Positions 17,617 through 26,683 of a stretch of 64,000 nucleotides of DNA are shown piece by piece; the stretch's first letter is position 1, and every line of letters begins with the position of its first letter. A program made the position numbers and the translations under genes. Below the pieces are notes generated by a model, which did no database searches, was not told where the DNA came from, and was given only the letters and a program-made list of their open reading frames with translations. Location of the stretch: assembly GCA_964554875.1 (NCBI GenBank), contig CAZKQJ010000021.1, positions 1-64,000 of the forward strand, written 5' to 3'. This stretch comes from Marispirochaeta sp964554875. Lineage in GTDB: Bacteria > Spirochaetota > Spirochaetia > JC444 > Marispirochaetaceae.

Positions 17617-18279
17617 ATGAAGTTTCGCGCAATAGCTTTCGATATAGACGGGACGCTGTACCCGAATTACCGTATGTACCTCTATTCCCTGATTCCCGCC
17701 TTGAAACATCCGATCCTTGCCCTGAATTTCGGCCGGGTGCGGAAAGATATTCGCAAAGTGCGGCCGGTGGAGAACTTCCGGCACCTTCAAGCCAGAATGC
17801 TCGCAGATTACATGGGCTGCAGCGCCGAACACGCCTTTGCCCTGGCTGAACGTTTCCTGTATGATCGCTGGGTGACATCTTTCCGGGGGCTGAAGCCTTT
17901 TCCCGGCGTGCGGGCGGTGCTCGATTCATTCAACCACGCCGGATTCAAGCTGGCCGCCATGTCGGACTTCCCGATTCAGAGCAAGCTTGATTACCTGGGG
18001 CTCTCCGGGCTCTGGGATACCGCCTTTACAGCGGAGGACACCCACTACCTGAAACCCCATCCTGAGCCCTTTCTGCGGCTCATCGAGGAACTGGAATGCA
18101 GACCGGAGGAGATCCTCTATGTGGGGAACAGCTATTCCTACGACATCGAGGGTGCCTGTGCGGTGGGAATTCACACAGCCCATCTGACAAAGCGGCCGGT
18201 ACCGGGTTCGAAGGCGGATTTCTCCTTTTTTCACTATAGTGATCTTCGGGATTTCGTTTTTTCCCATTCCGGGGTATAA
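17617..18279 (+). CDS. HAD-superfamily hydrolase
   Basis: Cytoplasmic HAD phosphatase-like enzyme of about 220 residues from the ATG at 17617. Four motifs are visible: I FDIDGTLYP (catalytic Asp pair), II AAMSDFP, III LKPHPEPF with the lysine, and IV YVGNSYSYDIEGA. The alpha-helical cap between I and II is like that of phosphoglycolate-phosphatase relatives. A longer frame opens at 17419 but overlaps tonB without family similarity. It begins 13 bases after tonB and appears part of the same transcript; its substrate and any link to the TonB block are unknown. Confidence 0.88.
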   Translation: MKFRAIAFDIDGTLYPNYRMYLYSLIPALKHPILALNFGRVRKDIRKVRPVENFRHLQARMLADYMGCSAEHAFALAERFLYDRWVTSFRGLKPFPGVRAVLDSFNHAGFKLAAMSDFPIQSKLDYLGLSGLWDTAFTAEDTHYLKPHPEPFLRLIEELECRPEEILYVGNSYSYDIEGACAVGIHTAHLTKRPVPGSKADFSFFHYSDLRDFVFSHSGV

Positions 18280-18316
18280 TTACCCTGGGTCAATAGAAAA
18301 AAACTGGGAGAGGAAA

Positions 18317-21300
18317 ATGCTATTCGACTCTTTCTTTCAAGCGGGAAATATCATAACCCTGGCAATAGTTCTTATTATACTGGCGGTGTATCGTCAGCTT
18401 GATAAGGACAACCGTTCGCTGGAAAAACTGAAGAAGTTCGCCGACAGGATGAAGGATGACATCGGTTCTTTTGTCGATGAAAAGAGCCGGGATATGCAGA
18501 ACCTGTCCATTGAACTCGATGTGCACCAGAAAACAGCCAAAGAGATTCTGTCGCGCCTCGGGAAATCGGAGGAACAGCTTCAGGAACGGAGCAGCCACCT
18601 GGATGAGGTCCGGGAGAGAATAGAGGGCTACGATGCATCCTTAAAAGAGCTGGGCACCATGACAGGCAAGGTGGAGGAGAATCTCAGAAGGATCGCCTCG
18701 GAGTCCGAGTTCGTCGATACCGTGGCTAAACGGGTAAAAGCCGTCGCGGGACAGCTTGACACGGTGGAAAAATCGATTCCGGGAATCGAACAGCGCCTCA
18801 AACAGGATTCCCAGAAGATTCTCGAAGCCCTGAAACAGGATATTATCAAGGGTGTTTATGACGATGTGGGGCGCCTGAAAAAAGAGACCCGCCAGGCGGG
18901 AGAGCAGGTACAGGAGTTTTCCGCCTTCATCACTTCCCTACAGGAAAAACAGAGCGATACCGAACGGGAATCCCTTGAATCCCTCCGGGCATCAGCTGAC
19001 GAACTGCTTCAGGATCTGGACAGTTCCCGGAAGAATCTTGAAAACGAGTTTGCCGAAAACCTGGAATCCCTGGGGACGAATATGCAGGAAGAAATCTCCG
19101 GGCGTATCAGGACCATAATGGATGAAGGCCGTAACCTGGAGGGAGAGATCTTTGATTCCCTGCGGGAATACATCGAGGGCAGGGCAGGGGAGGTAAAAGC
19201 CGAGACTGCCGCCTGGAAGGTTTCTGCGGACAGGAACCTGGAATCCTACCAGGAGGGCCTTGAAAAGCAGATGGCGGAGCTCAACAGCAGGCTCGTCGCC
19301 TTTCGCAAGGAGGCGGAAACGACCTTTGCCCAGGCCGCCGCTACAACAGAAACCCTGAAGAGCCAGTTGCGGGACCAGTATGAAGAGATTAGACAATCCG
19401 GTGAGGCATGGAAAAACGAGGTAGAGAACAGCCTGGAGGGACACCGCCTTGGAATACAGAAAAAAACCTCCGAGCTTGAAACCAGGCTTCTGGAGTATGA
19501 AGAAGATACGGGGTACCGCTTCTCCCGAATCGAGGAGATAACCAGGGACATGGACCAGCTGGAGGAGAACCTCAAAGCCTCCATGGACAGGGTTTCGGCA
19601 AAAATACGCAAGGAGTTCGCCGATTTTGCAGCTCAGCTCTCCTCTGAACGAGGGGAAGAGCATGCGAAGGCGGAACAGGATCTGGGAGCAATCCGTTCGG
19701 CCATGGGTGAACTGGAAGATGAGCTGAACGAGCTGAAGTCCAGAGCCTATGACAGTGTTTCGGAAAAACTGAAACTCTTTGAGGATGACTTCTTCTCTGA
19801 CCTCCGGGAGCGGAATGCCTCCATGCAGAACCAGTTCCAGGAGTGGAAGGAGAAGGTCCGCACAAACCTTGACGATCTGGCAGAGGAGTCGTCTCAGAAA
19901 CGACAGGATCTTGAAGAGCACTATTCGGAAGAACTTGAAGAGCGTCTGGGAGTCCTTCGCACTGATTTGCAGACTGGAATGAAGGACTTCGAAGAGCAGG
20001 TGAATGGCTTCTACGGACGGATAGAACAGAAGATTGCCACCACCGAGACGGACATGAAGAGCCTTGAAGACGGAATACGGCAGGATGTGGAAGAAGCCCG
20101 GCGTCAGTCCAGAGCCTCTTTTGAGACAATTTTCACCGAGCATGATACCTCGATAAAAGACCAGATAAAGAAGTCCGAGAGGGATTTCCAGGGAGAACTG
20201 AAGCGTCTGGGTGATGATCTGGATGCCGGACGAAAAGAGCTTTCATCGCTGCTCGATGCGGCCAGGTCCGATGTAACGGTCTGGCAGGCCCAGATTCTGC
20301 AGCAGCTGAAAGAAGCTGAATCCCAGGTGAGCGAAGATCTGGCGGGATTCAAGCTCTCCACCAGGGAAAATACCGCATCTCTCGTTCAGGCGTATACGGA
20401 AGAGCAGGAAGAGCTTGTTCAGAACAGCCAGGCCGAACGTGCCCGTATCCGCAACGAAATTAAAAACCTCAACGAATCGGTGCTGGAGCTTCAGAGTGAA
20501 CTGCGTAAACGCACCGAGGAAGCCTTTGACCGTCAGAGCCGGGAATCGGAGAATTCCCTGGCGGAGTTCCAGAAACGTTCCAGGGAACTCCTCTCCGAGG
20601 CGGATCTGCGGCTCAAGGAATTCCGGGAGTCGGCGGCCGATATAAAGGAGAAGGTAGAGGGAGCCCAGGGCAAACTCTTCGGCAAGATTGAGGACCAGTA
20701 CAGGATATTGTCGGTCAAACTGCAGGAAATCGATAAACGGCAGAAGAATTTTGTTACCCAGACCAAAATCTTTGATCGGGCTGATTCCCTCCGAACATCC
20801 CTTGAAGAGAGCCTCGAGGATCTCAAATCAGAGATTGCCCGTGTCGATGCCATGAGCAAGGAGATCAAGGAGTCGGAACGGAAATTTATCAAGGTACAGA
20901 AGCTCGGCGAAGAGGTTTCCGCCAAGTTTACCCGTTTTCTGAATGAGAGGAGCCGCATCGAGGAGATGGAAGGTGACTTTAAGAAACTCATCAACCTCTC
21001 CCAGGCCATCGATGTAAAACTGAACGATGTCACCTCGTCCAACGATACCCTGACCTCCCTGCAGGCCCAGCTGCGCCAGCTGGAGGAGCTTGAGAAGGAT
21101 GTAAATGTCAAATTCGAACGCCTTGAAAGCAAGGGGAACATTCTGGATGCCACTACCTCCGGGGTGGATAAAAACTTTCAAAACCTCAGAGAACTCGAGG
21201 GACGAGTCAAGGATCTCGGGAGCCAGCTTTCAGTGCTGCCGAAGGAGTTCGAATCGGTCAAGAAAGAGATCCATGCGCTGTCTGAGAACAAGGACCGGGC

Positions 21301-21643
21301 CGACCAGGTCATGGAGAAGCTGCAGGACCTTGATTCCATCCTGAATGATGTCGAGGAACGCAGTCAGAATCTTCAGCAGGCCCGGGAGTGGCTTGCCAGG
21401 ACCGAGACACGACTTCAGGAAGTGAGCAAGCAGGCCCAGGAACAGGTCAAACTGTTGGGATCAATAATGAAAGAGGAAACTCGCAGGGTTTCCAGGGAGA
21501 AGGGTTCGCCCAACCTCGGGGCACGGGAGGTGGTTACCAAGCTTGCTCATCAGGGATGGAGCGTGGAAGAGATCGCCCGGGCGACAAAGCTGAGCCGGGG
21601 AGAGGTTGAACTTATTCTGGAACTCCTGCCGAAAAAGAGCTGA
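18317..21643 (+). CDS. Giant membrane-anchored coiled-coil protein (SpiroCoCo-like)
   Basis: 1108 residues from the ATG at 18317 (GGGAGAGG just upstream). One TM helix (about 10-28) is followed by about 1000 residues of almost unbroken charged coiled coil rich in Glu/Lys/Gln/Leu, and a short C-terminal helix-turn-helix-like segment (about 1062-1105: REVVTKLAHQGWSVEEIARA, then SRGEVELILELL). That tail resembles the C-termini of SwrB/DUF2802-type proteins. Long proteins of this design are known in spirochaetes (I recall the name SpiroCoCo). It is probably cytoplasmic and filament-like, anchored at the inner membrane. It is the last gene of the TonB block, 37 bases after the HAD gene. Confidence 0.85.
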   Translation: MLFDSFFQAGNIITLAIVLIILAVYRQLDKDNRSLEKLKKFADRMKDDIGSFVDEKSRDMQNLSIELDVHQKTAKEILSRLGKSEEQLQERSSHLDEVRERIEGYDASLKELGTMTGKVEENLRRIASESEFVDTVAKRVKAVAGQLDTVEKSIPGIEQRLKQDSQKILEALKQDIIKGVYDDVGRLKKETRQAGEQVQEFSAFITSLQEKQSDTERESLESLRASADELLQDLDSSRKNLENEFAENLESLGTNMQEEISGRIRTIMDEGRNLEGEIFDSLREYIEGRAGEVKAETAAWKVSADRNLESYQEGLEKQMAELNSRLVAFRKEAETTFAQAAATTETLKSQLRDQYEEIRQSGEAWKNEVENSLEGHRLGIQKKTSELETRLLEYEEDTGYRFSRIEEITRDMDQLEENLKASMDRVSAKIRKEFADFAAQLSSERGEEHAKAEQDLGAIRSAMGELEDELNELKSRAYDSVSEKLKLFEDDFFSDLRERNASMQNQFQEWKEKVRTNLDDLAEESSQKRQDLEEHYSEELEERLGVLRTDLQTGMKDFEEQVNGFYGRIEQKIATTETDMKSLEDGIRQDVEEARRQSRASFETIFTEHDTSIKDQIKKSERDFQGELKRLGDDLDAGRKELSSLLDAARSDVTVWQAQILQQLKEAESQVSEDLAGFKLSTRENTASLVQAYTEEQEELVQNSQAERARIRNEIKNLNESVLELQSELRKRTEEAFDRQSRESENSLAEFQKRSRELLSEADLRLKEFRESAADIKEKVEGAQGKLFGKIEDQYRILSVKLQEIDKRQKNFVTQTKIFDRADSLRTSLEESLEDLKSEIARVDAMSKEIKESERKFIKVQKLGEEVSAKFTRFLNERSRIEEMEGDFKKLINLSQAIDVKLNDVTSSNDTLTSLQAQLRQLEELEKDVNVKFERLESKGNILDATTSGVDKNFQNLRELEGRVKDLGSQLSVLPKEFESVKKEIHALSENKDRADQVMEKLQDLDSILNDVEERSQNLQQAREWLARTETRLQEVSKQAQEQVKLLGSIMKEETRRVSREKGSPNLGAREVVTKLAHQGWSVEEIARATKLSRGEVELILELLPKKS

Positions 21644-21743
21644 ATCGGCTCTGTATTTGCAGCAGCTTAAGGGTGCCTCTGAAAAATGGTCTTTGAATAC
21701 CACGTTTTTCGATGTCCCTTTAATCGAGAGTTATCCTCAACGC

Positions 21744-21773
21744 TTGACGTATCCCGATGTGTATTAGTAAATT
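21744..21773 (+). promoter_or_regulatory. Promoter for grpE-dnaK-dnaJ
   Basis: TTGACG (21744-21749), an 18 bp spacer and TAAATT (21768-21773). I see no CIRCE inverted repeat (TTAGCACTC-N9-GAGTGCTAA) and no hrcA upstream of grpE, so HrcA control is not indicated here. Confidence 0.5.
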
Positions 21774-21803
21774 ATCTCACAAGAATCACTGACAGAGGTA
21801 GTT

Positions 21804-22460
21804 ATGTCCAAGCAGCAGAATGAAGAGGTGGTCGAGAATCAACCTCAGGAGCTTGTTGAATCCACCGAAAACGAGAGGTCTGAAGCAGCCGCTACTGAGT
21901 CCTCGACTACCGAAGCACAGGTAGAAGCAGATGACGGGTTGGAAGTTCTCCGCAAACGAATACAGGAACTGGAAGCGGAAAACAGTGAACTGAAGGATCA
22001 GTATCTCAGAAAGAGCGCAGATTTCGACAACTTTCGTAAACGGATGTTCCGGGAAAAGGAAGAATCGGTAAAATATGCCAACACGAACCTTCTCTCGGAT
22101 ATCATCAACATTATCGATGATTTCGAACGGGCAATCAAATCATCCCAGGAATCAAAGGATTTCGATATGTTTCATAGCGGAATCGAACTGATCGAGAAGC
22201 AGTTTACCGGGATGCTCGATAGAAACTGGGGACTCAAACGCTTCGAGAGCGAAGGTGAACCCTTTGACCCTCAAAAACACGAAGCAATCAACATGGAAGA
22301 GCGTGATGATCTTCAGGATCAGACCGTTCTGGAGGATTACCAGAAAGGCTATATGCTTCACGATCGTGTACTGCGGCATGCGAAGGTCAAGGTGGGAGTT
22401 CCCAGGGCGGCATCGCCGGGGAACCCTGATGATAATGATAGAGAACAGAATAAGGAATAA
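21804..22460 (+). CDS. grpE: Nucleotide exchange factor GrpE
   Basis: 218 residues, a typical GrpE: an acidic disordered N-terminus (1-45), a long helix with LEAENSELKDQYLRKSADFDNFRKRM (35-75), then the beta-wing domain with FDPQKHEAI and VLEDYQKGYMLHDRVLRHAKVKV near the end. It releases ADP from DnaK. First gene of the chaperone operon; its stop is 16 bases before dnaK. Confidence 0.96.
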   Translation: MSKQQNEEVVENQPQELVESTENERSEAAATESSTTEAQVEADDGLEVLRKRIQELEAENSELKDQYLRKSADFDNFRKRMFREKEESVKYANTNLLSDIINIIDDFERAIKSSQESKDFDMFHSGIELIEKQFTGMLDRNWGLKRFESEGEPFDPQKHEAINMEERDDLQDQTVLEDYQKGYMLHDRVLRHAKVKVGVPRAASPGNPDDNDREQNKE

Positions 22461-22476
22461 ATAGGAGAATATCGCA

Positions 22477-24420
22477 ATGGGAAGAATAATCGGCATCGAC
22501 TTAGGTACTACAAACTCATGCGTTGCAGTTATGGAGGGGGGAGAACCTGTAGTAATTCAGAACTCCGAGGGGCAGCGCACAACACCCTCAATAGTAGGAT
22601 TTACCGCAAAGGGTGAACGTCTGGTGGGGCAGCCTGCAAAGAACCAGATTGTAACCAACCCGGAAAACACCGTCTACTCGATCAAGCGCTTCATGGGGCG
22701 CCGTTTTGGCGAGGTCCCGGCGGAGATCGGTATGGTACCGTATACAATCAAGGACTCCGGAAACGGTGAGGTCCGGGTTGCTGTGCACGACAAGGAATAT
22801 TCCCCCCAGGAGATATCCGCGGCGGTGCTGCAAAAGATGAAAAAGACCGCGGAGGACTATCTCGGAGAGACAGTAACCGAGGCGGTCATTACCGTTCCAG
22901 CCTATTTTAACGACGCCCAGCGTCAGGCAACCAAGGACGCCGGACGTATTGCCGGACTGGAAGTAAAACGTATTGTCAACGAACCCACCGCAGCCTCCCT
23001 GGCCTATGGTTTCGGTAAGGACAAGAAGGAAGAAAAGATCGCCGTATACGACCTCGGCGGTGGTACCTTCGATGTATCCATCCTTGAGCTTGGAGATGGA
23101 GTTTTTGAGGTCAAATCCACCAACGGAGATACCCATCTTGGTGGAGACAATTTCGACCAGCGGGTTATCGACTGGCTGGTTTCCAACTTCAAGAACGACT
23201 ATAACATTGACCTTACCCAGGACCGGATGGCCCTGCAGCGCCTGAAAGAGGCGTCTGAGAAGGCAAAGATTGAGCTTTCCAGTACCCATTCCACCGAGAT
23301 AAATCTTCCTTTTATAACCGCCGATTCCGCGGGGCCCAAGCATCTGCAGTACAGCCTTACCCGAGCCAAATTTGAGCAGATGGTCGCAGACCTGGTGGAG
23401 AAAACCAAGGACCCCTGTATGAAGGCCATGAAGGACGCCGGGGTAAAACCGGAAGATATAGACGAGGTAATCCTGGTGGGCGGCTCGACCCGAATGCCTG
23501 CGGTTCAGGCCATCGTAAAGGAACTCTTCAAAAAAGAGCCCCACAAGGGTGTTAATCCCGACGAGGTTGTCGCCATGGGTGCTGCCATCCAGGGCGGAAT
23601 CCTTGGCGGGGATGTAAAGGACGTACTTCTTCTGGACGTTACTCCGCTCTCCCTGGGAATCGAGACTCTGGGGGGTGTTTTTACCAAACTCATTGAGCGC
23701 AACACCACCATCCCGACCCGGAAGAGCCAGATATTCTCCACCGCTGCGGACAATCAGACGGCTGTGTCTATCCATGTTCTGCAGGGTGAACGGGAAATGG
23801 CCAACCAGAACCGGACCCTCGGCAGGTTCGACCTTGTGGGTATTCCCGCCGCGCCCCGGGGTGTTCCCCAAATCGAGGTAACCTTCGATATCGACGCCAA
23901 TGGTATTGTCCATGTTTCGGCCAAAGACATGGGAACCGGCAAGGAGCAGAAGATCAGGATCGAGAGTTCCTCCGGCCTTTCAGAGGATGAGATCAACAAG
24001 ATGGTCAAGGACGCGGAGATGCATGCCGCGGAGGACAAAAAGGAGCGGGAGAAGATCGAGGTCCGTAATGAAGCGGATAACCTGATCTACGCCACCGAAA
24101 AGAGCCTGAAGGAGTACGGTAAAAAGGTGAGCGATTCCGACAGAAACGCCATTCAGGCGGCTCTGGACGACCTCAAGGGCAGCCTTGATTCGGCATCTGT
24201 TGAAGACCTGCGAAACAAGATGCAGACCCTGACCCAGGCTTCACACAAGCTGGCCGAAGAGATGTACAAGAATACAGCAGCCCAGTCAGGCGGCGAGGGC
24301 GATGCTCAAAGCCAGGGGACCGGCGGAAGCGCCGGCGAGAGCTCCTCCGCAGGAAATGACAGCGGCAATGTGGAGGACGTGGACTACGAGGTTGTTGACG
24401 ACGACGAGAAAGACAATTAA
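22477..24420 (+). CDS. dnaK: Chaperone DnaK (Hsp70)
   Basis: 647 residues. ATPase domain starts IIGIDLGTTNSCVAV and carries VPAYFNDAQRQATKDAG, EPTAASLAYG, the phosphate loop AVYDLGGGTFDVSIL and VGGSTRMP. The linker VLLLDVTPLSLGIET precedes the substrate-binding domain, and the C-terminus is a Gly/Ser/Asp-rich tail ending in acidic residues (DVDYEVVDDDEKDN), as expected for bacterial DnaK. An AGGAG site precedes the ATG. It works with GrpE (upstream) and DnaJ (downstream). Confidence 0.98.
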   Translation: MGRIIGIDLGTTNSCVAVMEGGEPVVIQNSEGQRTTPSIVGFTAKGERLVGQPAKNQIVTNPENTVYSIKRFMGRRFGEVPAEIGMVPYTIKDSGNGEVRVAVHDKEYSPQEISAAVLQKMKKTAEDYLGETVTEAVITVPAYFNDAQRQATKDAGRIAGLEVKRIVNEPTAASLAYGFGKDKKEEKIAVYDLGGGTFDVSILELGDGVFEVKSTNGDTHLGGDNFDQRVIDWLVSNFKNDYNIDLTQDRMALQRLKEASEKAKIELSSTHSTEINLPFITADSAGPKHLQYSLTRAKFEQMVADLVEKTKDPCMKAMKDAGVKPEDIDEVILVGGSTRMPAVQAIVKELFKKEPHKGVNPDEVVAMGAAIQGGILGGDVKDVLLLDVTPLSLGIETLGGVFTKLIERNTTIPTRKSQIFSTAADNQTAVSIHVLQGEREMANQNRTLGRFDLVGIPAAPRGVPQIEVTFDIDANGIVHVSAKDMGTGKEQKIRIESSSGLSEDEINKMVKDAEMHAAEDKKEREKIEVRNEADNLIYATEKSLKEYGKKVSDSDRNAIQAALDDLKGSLDSASVEDLRNKMQTLTQASHKLAEEMYKNTAAQSGGEGDAQSQGTGGSAGESSSAGNDSGNVEDVDYEVVDDDEKDN

Positions 24421-24443
24421 TACAGCCATGAGCTGATCGTAAA

Positions 24444-24468
24444 GCCCGAAGGGTGGATCCCTTCGGGC
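24444..24468 (+). terminator. Hairpin between dnaK and dnaJ
   Basis: Perfect 10-bp inverted repeat GCCCGAAGGG / CCCTTCGGGC around a 5-base loop. Only AATTTC follows, not a long T run, so it is better read as an attenuating or mRNA-stabilising hairpin that sets the dnaK:dnaJ ratio than as a full terminator. Confidence 0.6.
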
Positions 24469-24496
24469 AATTTCTCCAGGAAGGATGGATTCTACT

Positions 24497-25627
24497 TTGG
24501 CCAAGCGTGATTACTACGAAGTCCTGGGGGTGTCCAAGGACGCCTCGAAAGAAGAGATAAAAAGAGCATATCGAAAACTGGCGGTACAAAACCATCCCGA
24601 CCGCAATCCCGGTGACAAGGAAGCGGAGGAGCGTTTCAAGGAGGCTACCGAAGCCTACGAGGTACTGGGAGACGACCAGAAGCGTCAGACCTACGATCAG
24701 TTCGGTTTCGCCGGGCTTGAGGGTATGGCCGGAGGCGGAGCCCACGACTATTCCACCGTATTCCGGGATTTTGAGGATATCTTCGGTGATTTCGGAGGAA
24801 TCTTTGATTCCTTCTTCGGCGGAGGCAGCCGGGGGGGACGGCGCAGGTCGTCGGGAAGCGGCAACCGGGGAGCGGACCTGCGCTACAATCTGGAGGTGTC
24901 GTTTCGGGATGCGGTTTTTGGTACCAGGGTGGAGATATCATATCGAAAGAACGCCGTATGTTCTGTCTGCAGCGGAAAGGGAACCACCTCCGGAAGCGGC
25001 AAGCGTGTATGTCCCACCTGCGGAGGATCCGGACAGGTGCGCAGAAGCTCCGGGTTCTTTTCGATCGCTTCGCCCTGCCCGACCTGTTCCGGGGAAGGGT
25101 ATATTATTGAAAATCCCTGTTCCGCATGTGCTGGATCCGGTGTCCAGCCCAAGAACCAGAAAATCAAGGTAACCATACCTCCCGGTATAGAACACGGAAA
25201 ACGAATCAATATTCCCGGCCAGGGAGACGCTGGATCAAACGGCGGGTCTCCTGGAGACCTGTATGTCTACATAAGCGTAGCTCCCCACACGTTCTTTGAA
25301 CGGGACAGGAATGATCTATACTGCGTAATACCCATTTCCATGACCCAGGCCGCTTTGGGGGGGGAGATTTTTGTCCCAAGCCTGGATGATAAAAAGATCA
25401 AGGTCAAGATCCCCGCAGGAACCCAGAATGGAAAGATCCTTCGAATCAGAAACGAAGGTGTGCCCCATCTGCATAATGCCCAAACCCGGGGGGACCTCTA
25501 TATAAAGATCAGCGTCTCTGTTCCCACTAAGCTTTCCGGAAAGGCCAAATCCCTTCTTAAAGAACTTTCCGAGCTGGAGGGAGAAAATACTCATCCTGAA
25601 CCTGTACCCCTTTCTCAATTGAGATAA
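24497..25627 (+). CDS. dnaJ: Co-chaperone DnaJ
   Basis: Hsp40 that delivers substrates to DnaK and stimulates its ATPase. From the TTG at 24497 it has 376 residues and begins MAKRDYYEVLGV, the standard DnaJ N-terminus. An in-frame ATG at 24485 would add four residues, but the AGGAAGG at 24478-24484 abuts that ATG and is well spaced for the TTG. J domain with NHPDRNPG (HPD), a Gly/Phe-rich region, four CxxCxGxG zinc repeats (CSVCSGKG, CPTCGGSG, CPTCSGEG, CSACAGSG), and the C-terminal beta domains. Confidence 0.96.
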   Translation: MAKRDYYEVLGVSKDASKEEIKRAYRKLAVQNHPDRNPGDKEAEERFKEATEAYEVLGDDQKRQTYDQFGFAGLEGMAGGGAHDYSTVFRDFEDIFGDFGGIFDSFFGGGSRGGRRRSSGSGNRGADLRYNLEVSFRDAVFGTRVEISYRKNAVCSVCSGKGTTSGSGKRVCPTCGGSGQVRRSSGFFSIASPCPTCSGEGYIIENPCSACAGSGVQPKNQKIKVTIPPGIEHGKRINIPGQGDAGSNGGSPGDLYVYISVAPHTFFERDRNDLYCVIPISMTQAALGGEIFVPSLDDKKIKVKIPAGTQNGKILRIRNEGVPHLHNAQTRGDLYIKISVSVPTKLSGKAKSLLKELSELEGENTHPEPVPLSQLR

Positions 25628-25661
25628 ACAGTTATACTTAAATTACGAGAGGAGGTTCCCC

Positions 25662-26192
25662 ATGGCCAGGAATAAACGCACTCAGCTGGTGGTGGATAAA
25701 CACTTCCAGCTGAGATTTGTGGGTTCGTTTCTATTGAGCGTGCTGATGGCCCTCGTCATTTTTACCCTGCTGGTGGGGCTCTACTACTGGTTCTCGAACA
25801 TGGCCGGTGAGAACCTTTTCAGGGAATTCATCACTATCGATCGTCAGGTTATTGAAGAGAGGGTTATCCTGGAAGAGGGGGTTGAGAAGACCGTCAAGGT
25901 CCCATCAACCAGGACCATCCTCGGAGTAAAGCGATGGGAACTGGTACTTCCAGCCATACTGATAAATAATCTTGTTATTATGATAATCCTGACCATCTTC
26001 GGTATCCGATATTCCCACCGTATAGCGGGGCCTGTCTTCCGAATAAACAGCGATATCGACAAGGTCCTGCAGGGTAAAACGGGAATACGGATCAAACTCC
26101 GGGAAAAGGACCGGCTTCAGCAGGTTGCTTTAAAGGTAAACAAGCTGATTCAAAGGCTGGAGAATGCGGAAAAGGGGAATCGTAAAGATTAA
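25662..26192 (+). CDS. Two-TM inner-membrane protein with HAMP-like segment
   Basis: 176 residues with a GAGAGGAGG ribosome site. Two TM helices (about 20-46 and 95-118) flank a periplasmic loop of about 45 residues, and after the second helix comes RYSHRIAGPVFRINSDIDKVLQG, which resembles the start of a HAMP domain and similar two-helix signal-relay proteins. There is no kinase, methyl-accepting or cyclase output domain, so it is either a stand-alone sensor fragment or a structural protein. It follows dnaJ by 34 bases. Function unknown. Confidence 0.75.
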   Translation: MARNKRTQLVVDKHFQLRFVGSFLLSVLMALVIFTLLVGLYYWFSNMAGENLFREFITIDRQVIEERVILEEGVEKTVKVPSTRTILGVKRWELVLPAILINNLVIMIILTIFGIRYSHRIAGPVFRINSDIDKVLQGKTGIRIKLREKDRLQQVALKVNKLIQRLENAEKGNRKD

Positions 26193-26257
26193 AAAGACCA
26201 GTGCCGATAGTGAGGATGTGAAGCTGCTGCTTCAACATGCGACCGAGGATACCCCAT

Positions 26258-26683
26258 ATGCGTATTTCCGCAGTGACGCTGCTCTTTTTATTGATGTTCG
26301 TTCTTTCAGTTTTTCCTACCGAACGGGTCGGTTCAGATGAAAACGGTGACGGCCGTGAAGACACCTGGACTGTATTTGAAGAGGGAAAACGAAAAGCCGT
26401 TTATTACGACAGCAATTTTGACGGAAATATTAATTATGCACATATATTTGACAAAGACGGGCTTATGATCGAAGAGCGGCTGGACTTCAATCATGACGGG
26501 CACATGGATGATTTTTATTTCTACGACGAAGGTGTCTTGATTCGGAGGGAGATCGATACAAACTTCGACGGTAAGATAGATGTGTGGGTCCATCTGGAAG
26601 AAGGCGTATACATTCGCAGGTATGAGCAGGACCTGAACTTTGACGGCAAGATCGATAAGGTAAAAGACTTCAGCGAAAAATGA
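26258..26683 (+). CDS. Secreted EF-hand-like repeat protein
   Basis: 141 residues from the ATG at 26258 (GAGGA at 26245-26249 fits it; the ATG at 26237 lacks a site). A signal peptide (1-22) leads into five copies of a calcium-loop-like unit: DENGDGREDTW, DSNFDGNINYA, DFNHDGHMDDF, DTNFDGKIDVW and DLNFDGKIDKV, spaced by about 19-23 residues. The D-x-N-x-D-G-x-x-D pattern resembles dockerin/EF-hand calcium loops. Cytoplasmic function is unlikely. Its stop overlaps the rlmB ATG, so it is co-translated with a cytoplasmic rRNA methylase, an odd pairing. Confidence 0.78.
   Translation: MRISAVTLLFLLMFVLSVFPTERVGSDENGDGREDTWTVFEEGKRKAVYYDSNFDGNINYAHIFDKDGLMIEERLDFNHDGHMDDFYFYDEGVLIRREIDTNFDGKIDVWVHLEEGVYIRRYEQDLNFDGKIDKVKDFSEK

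Noticed and set aside
18992..20143. 383-codon minus-strand frame opposite the coiled-coil gene
   Set aside because: The coding strand is a clear coiled coil; the antisense frame is Leu/Phe-rich as expected from reversed Glu/Lys codons.
21643..21804. CIRCE element before grpE
   Set aside because: No TTAGCACTC-N9-GAGTGCTAA repeat could be found by eye; only an ordinary promoter is seen.
22588..23913. 441-codon open frame on the minus strand opposite dnaK
   Set aside because: Long antisense frames opposite dnaK are a well-known effect of its codon bias; there is no ribosome site, and dnaK is unquestionable.
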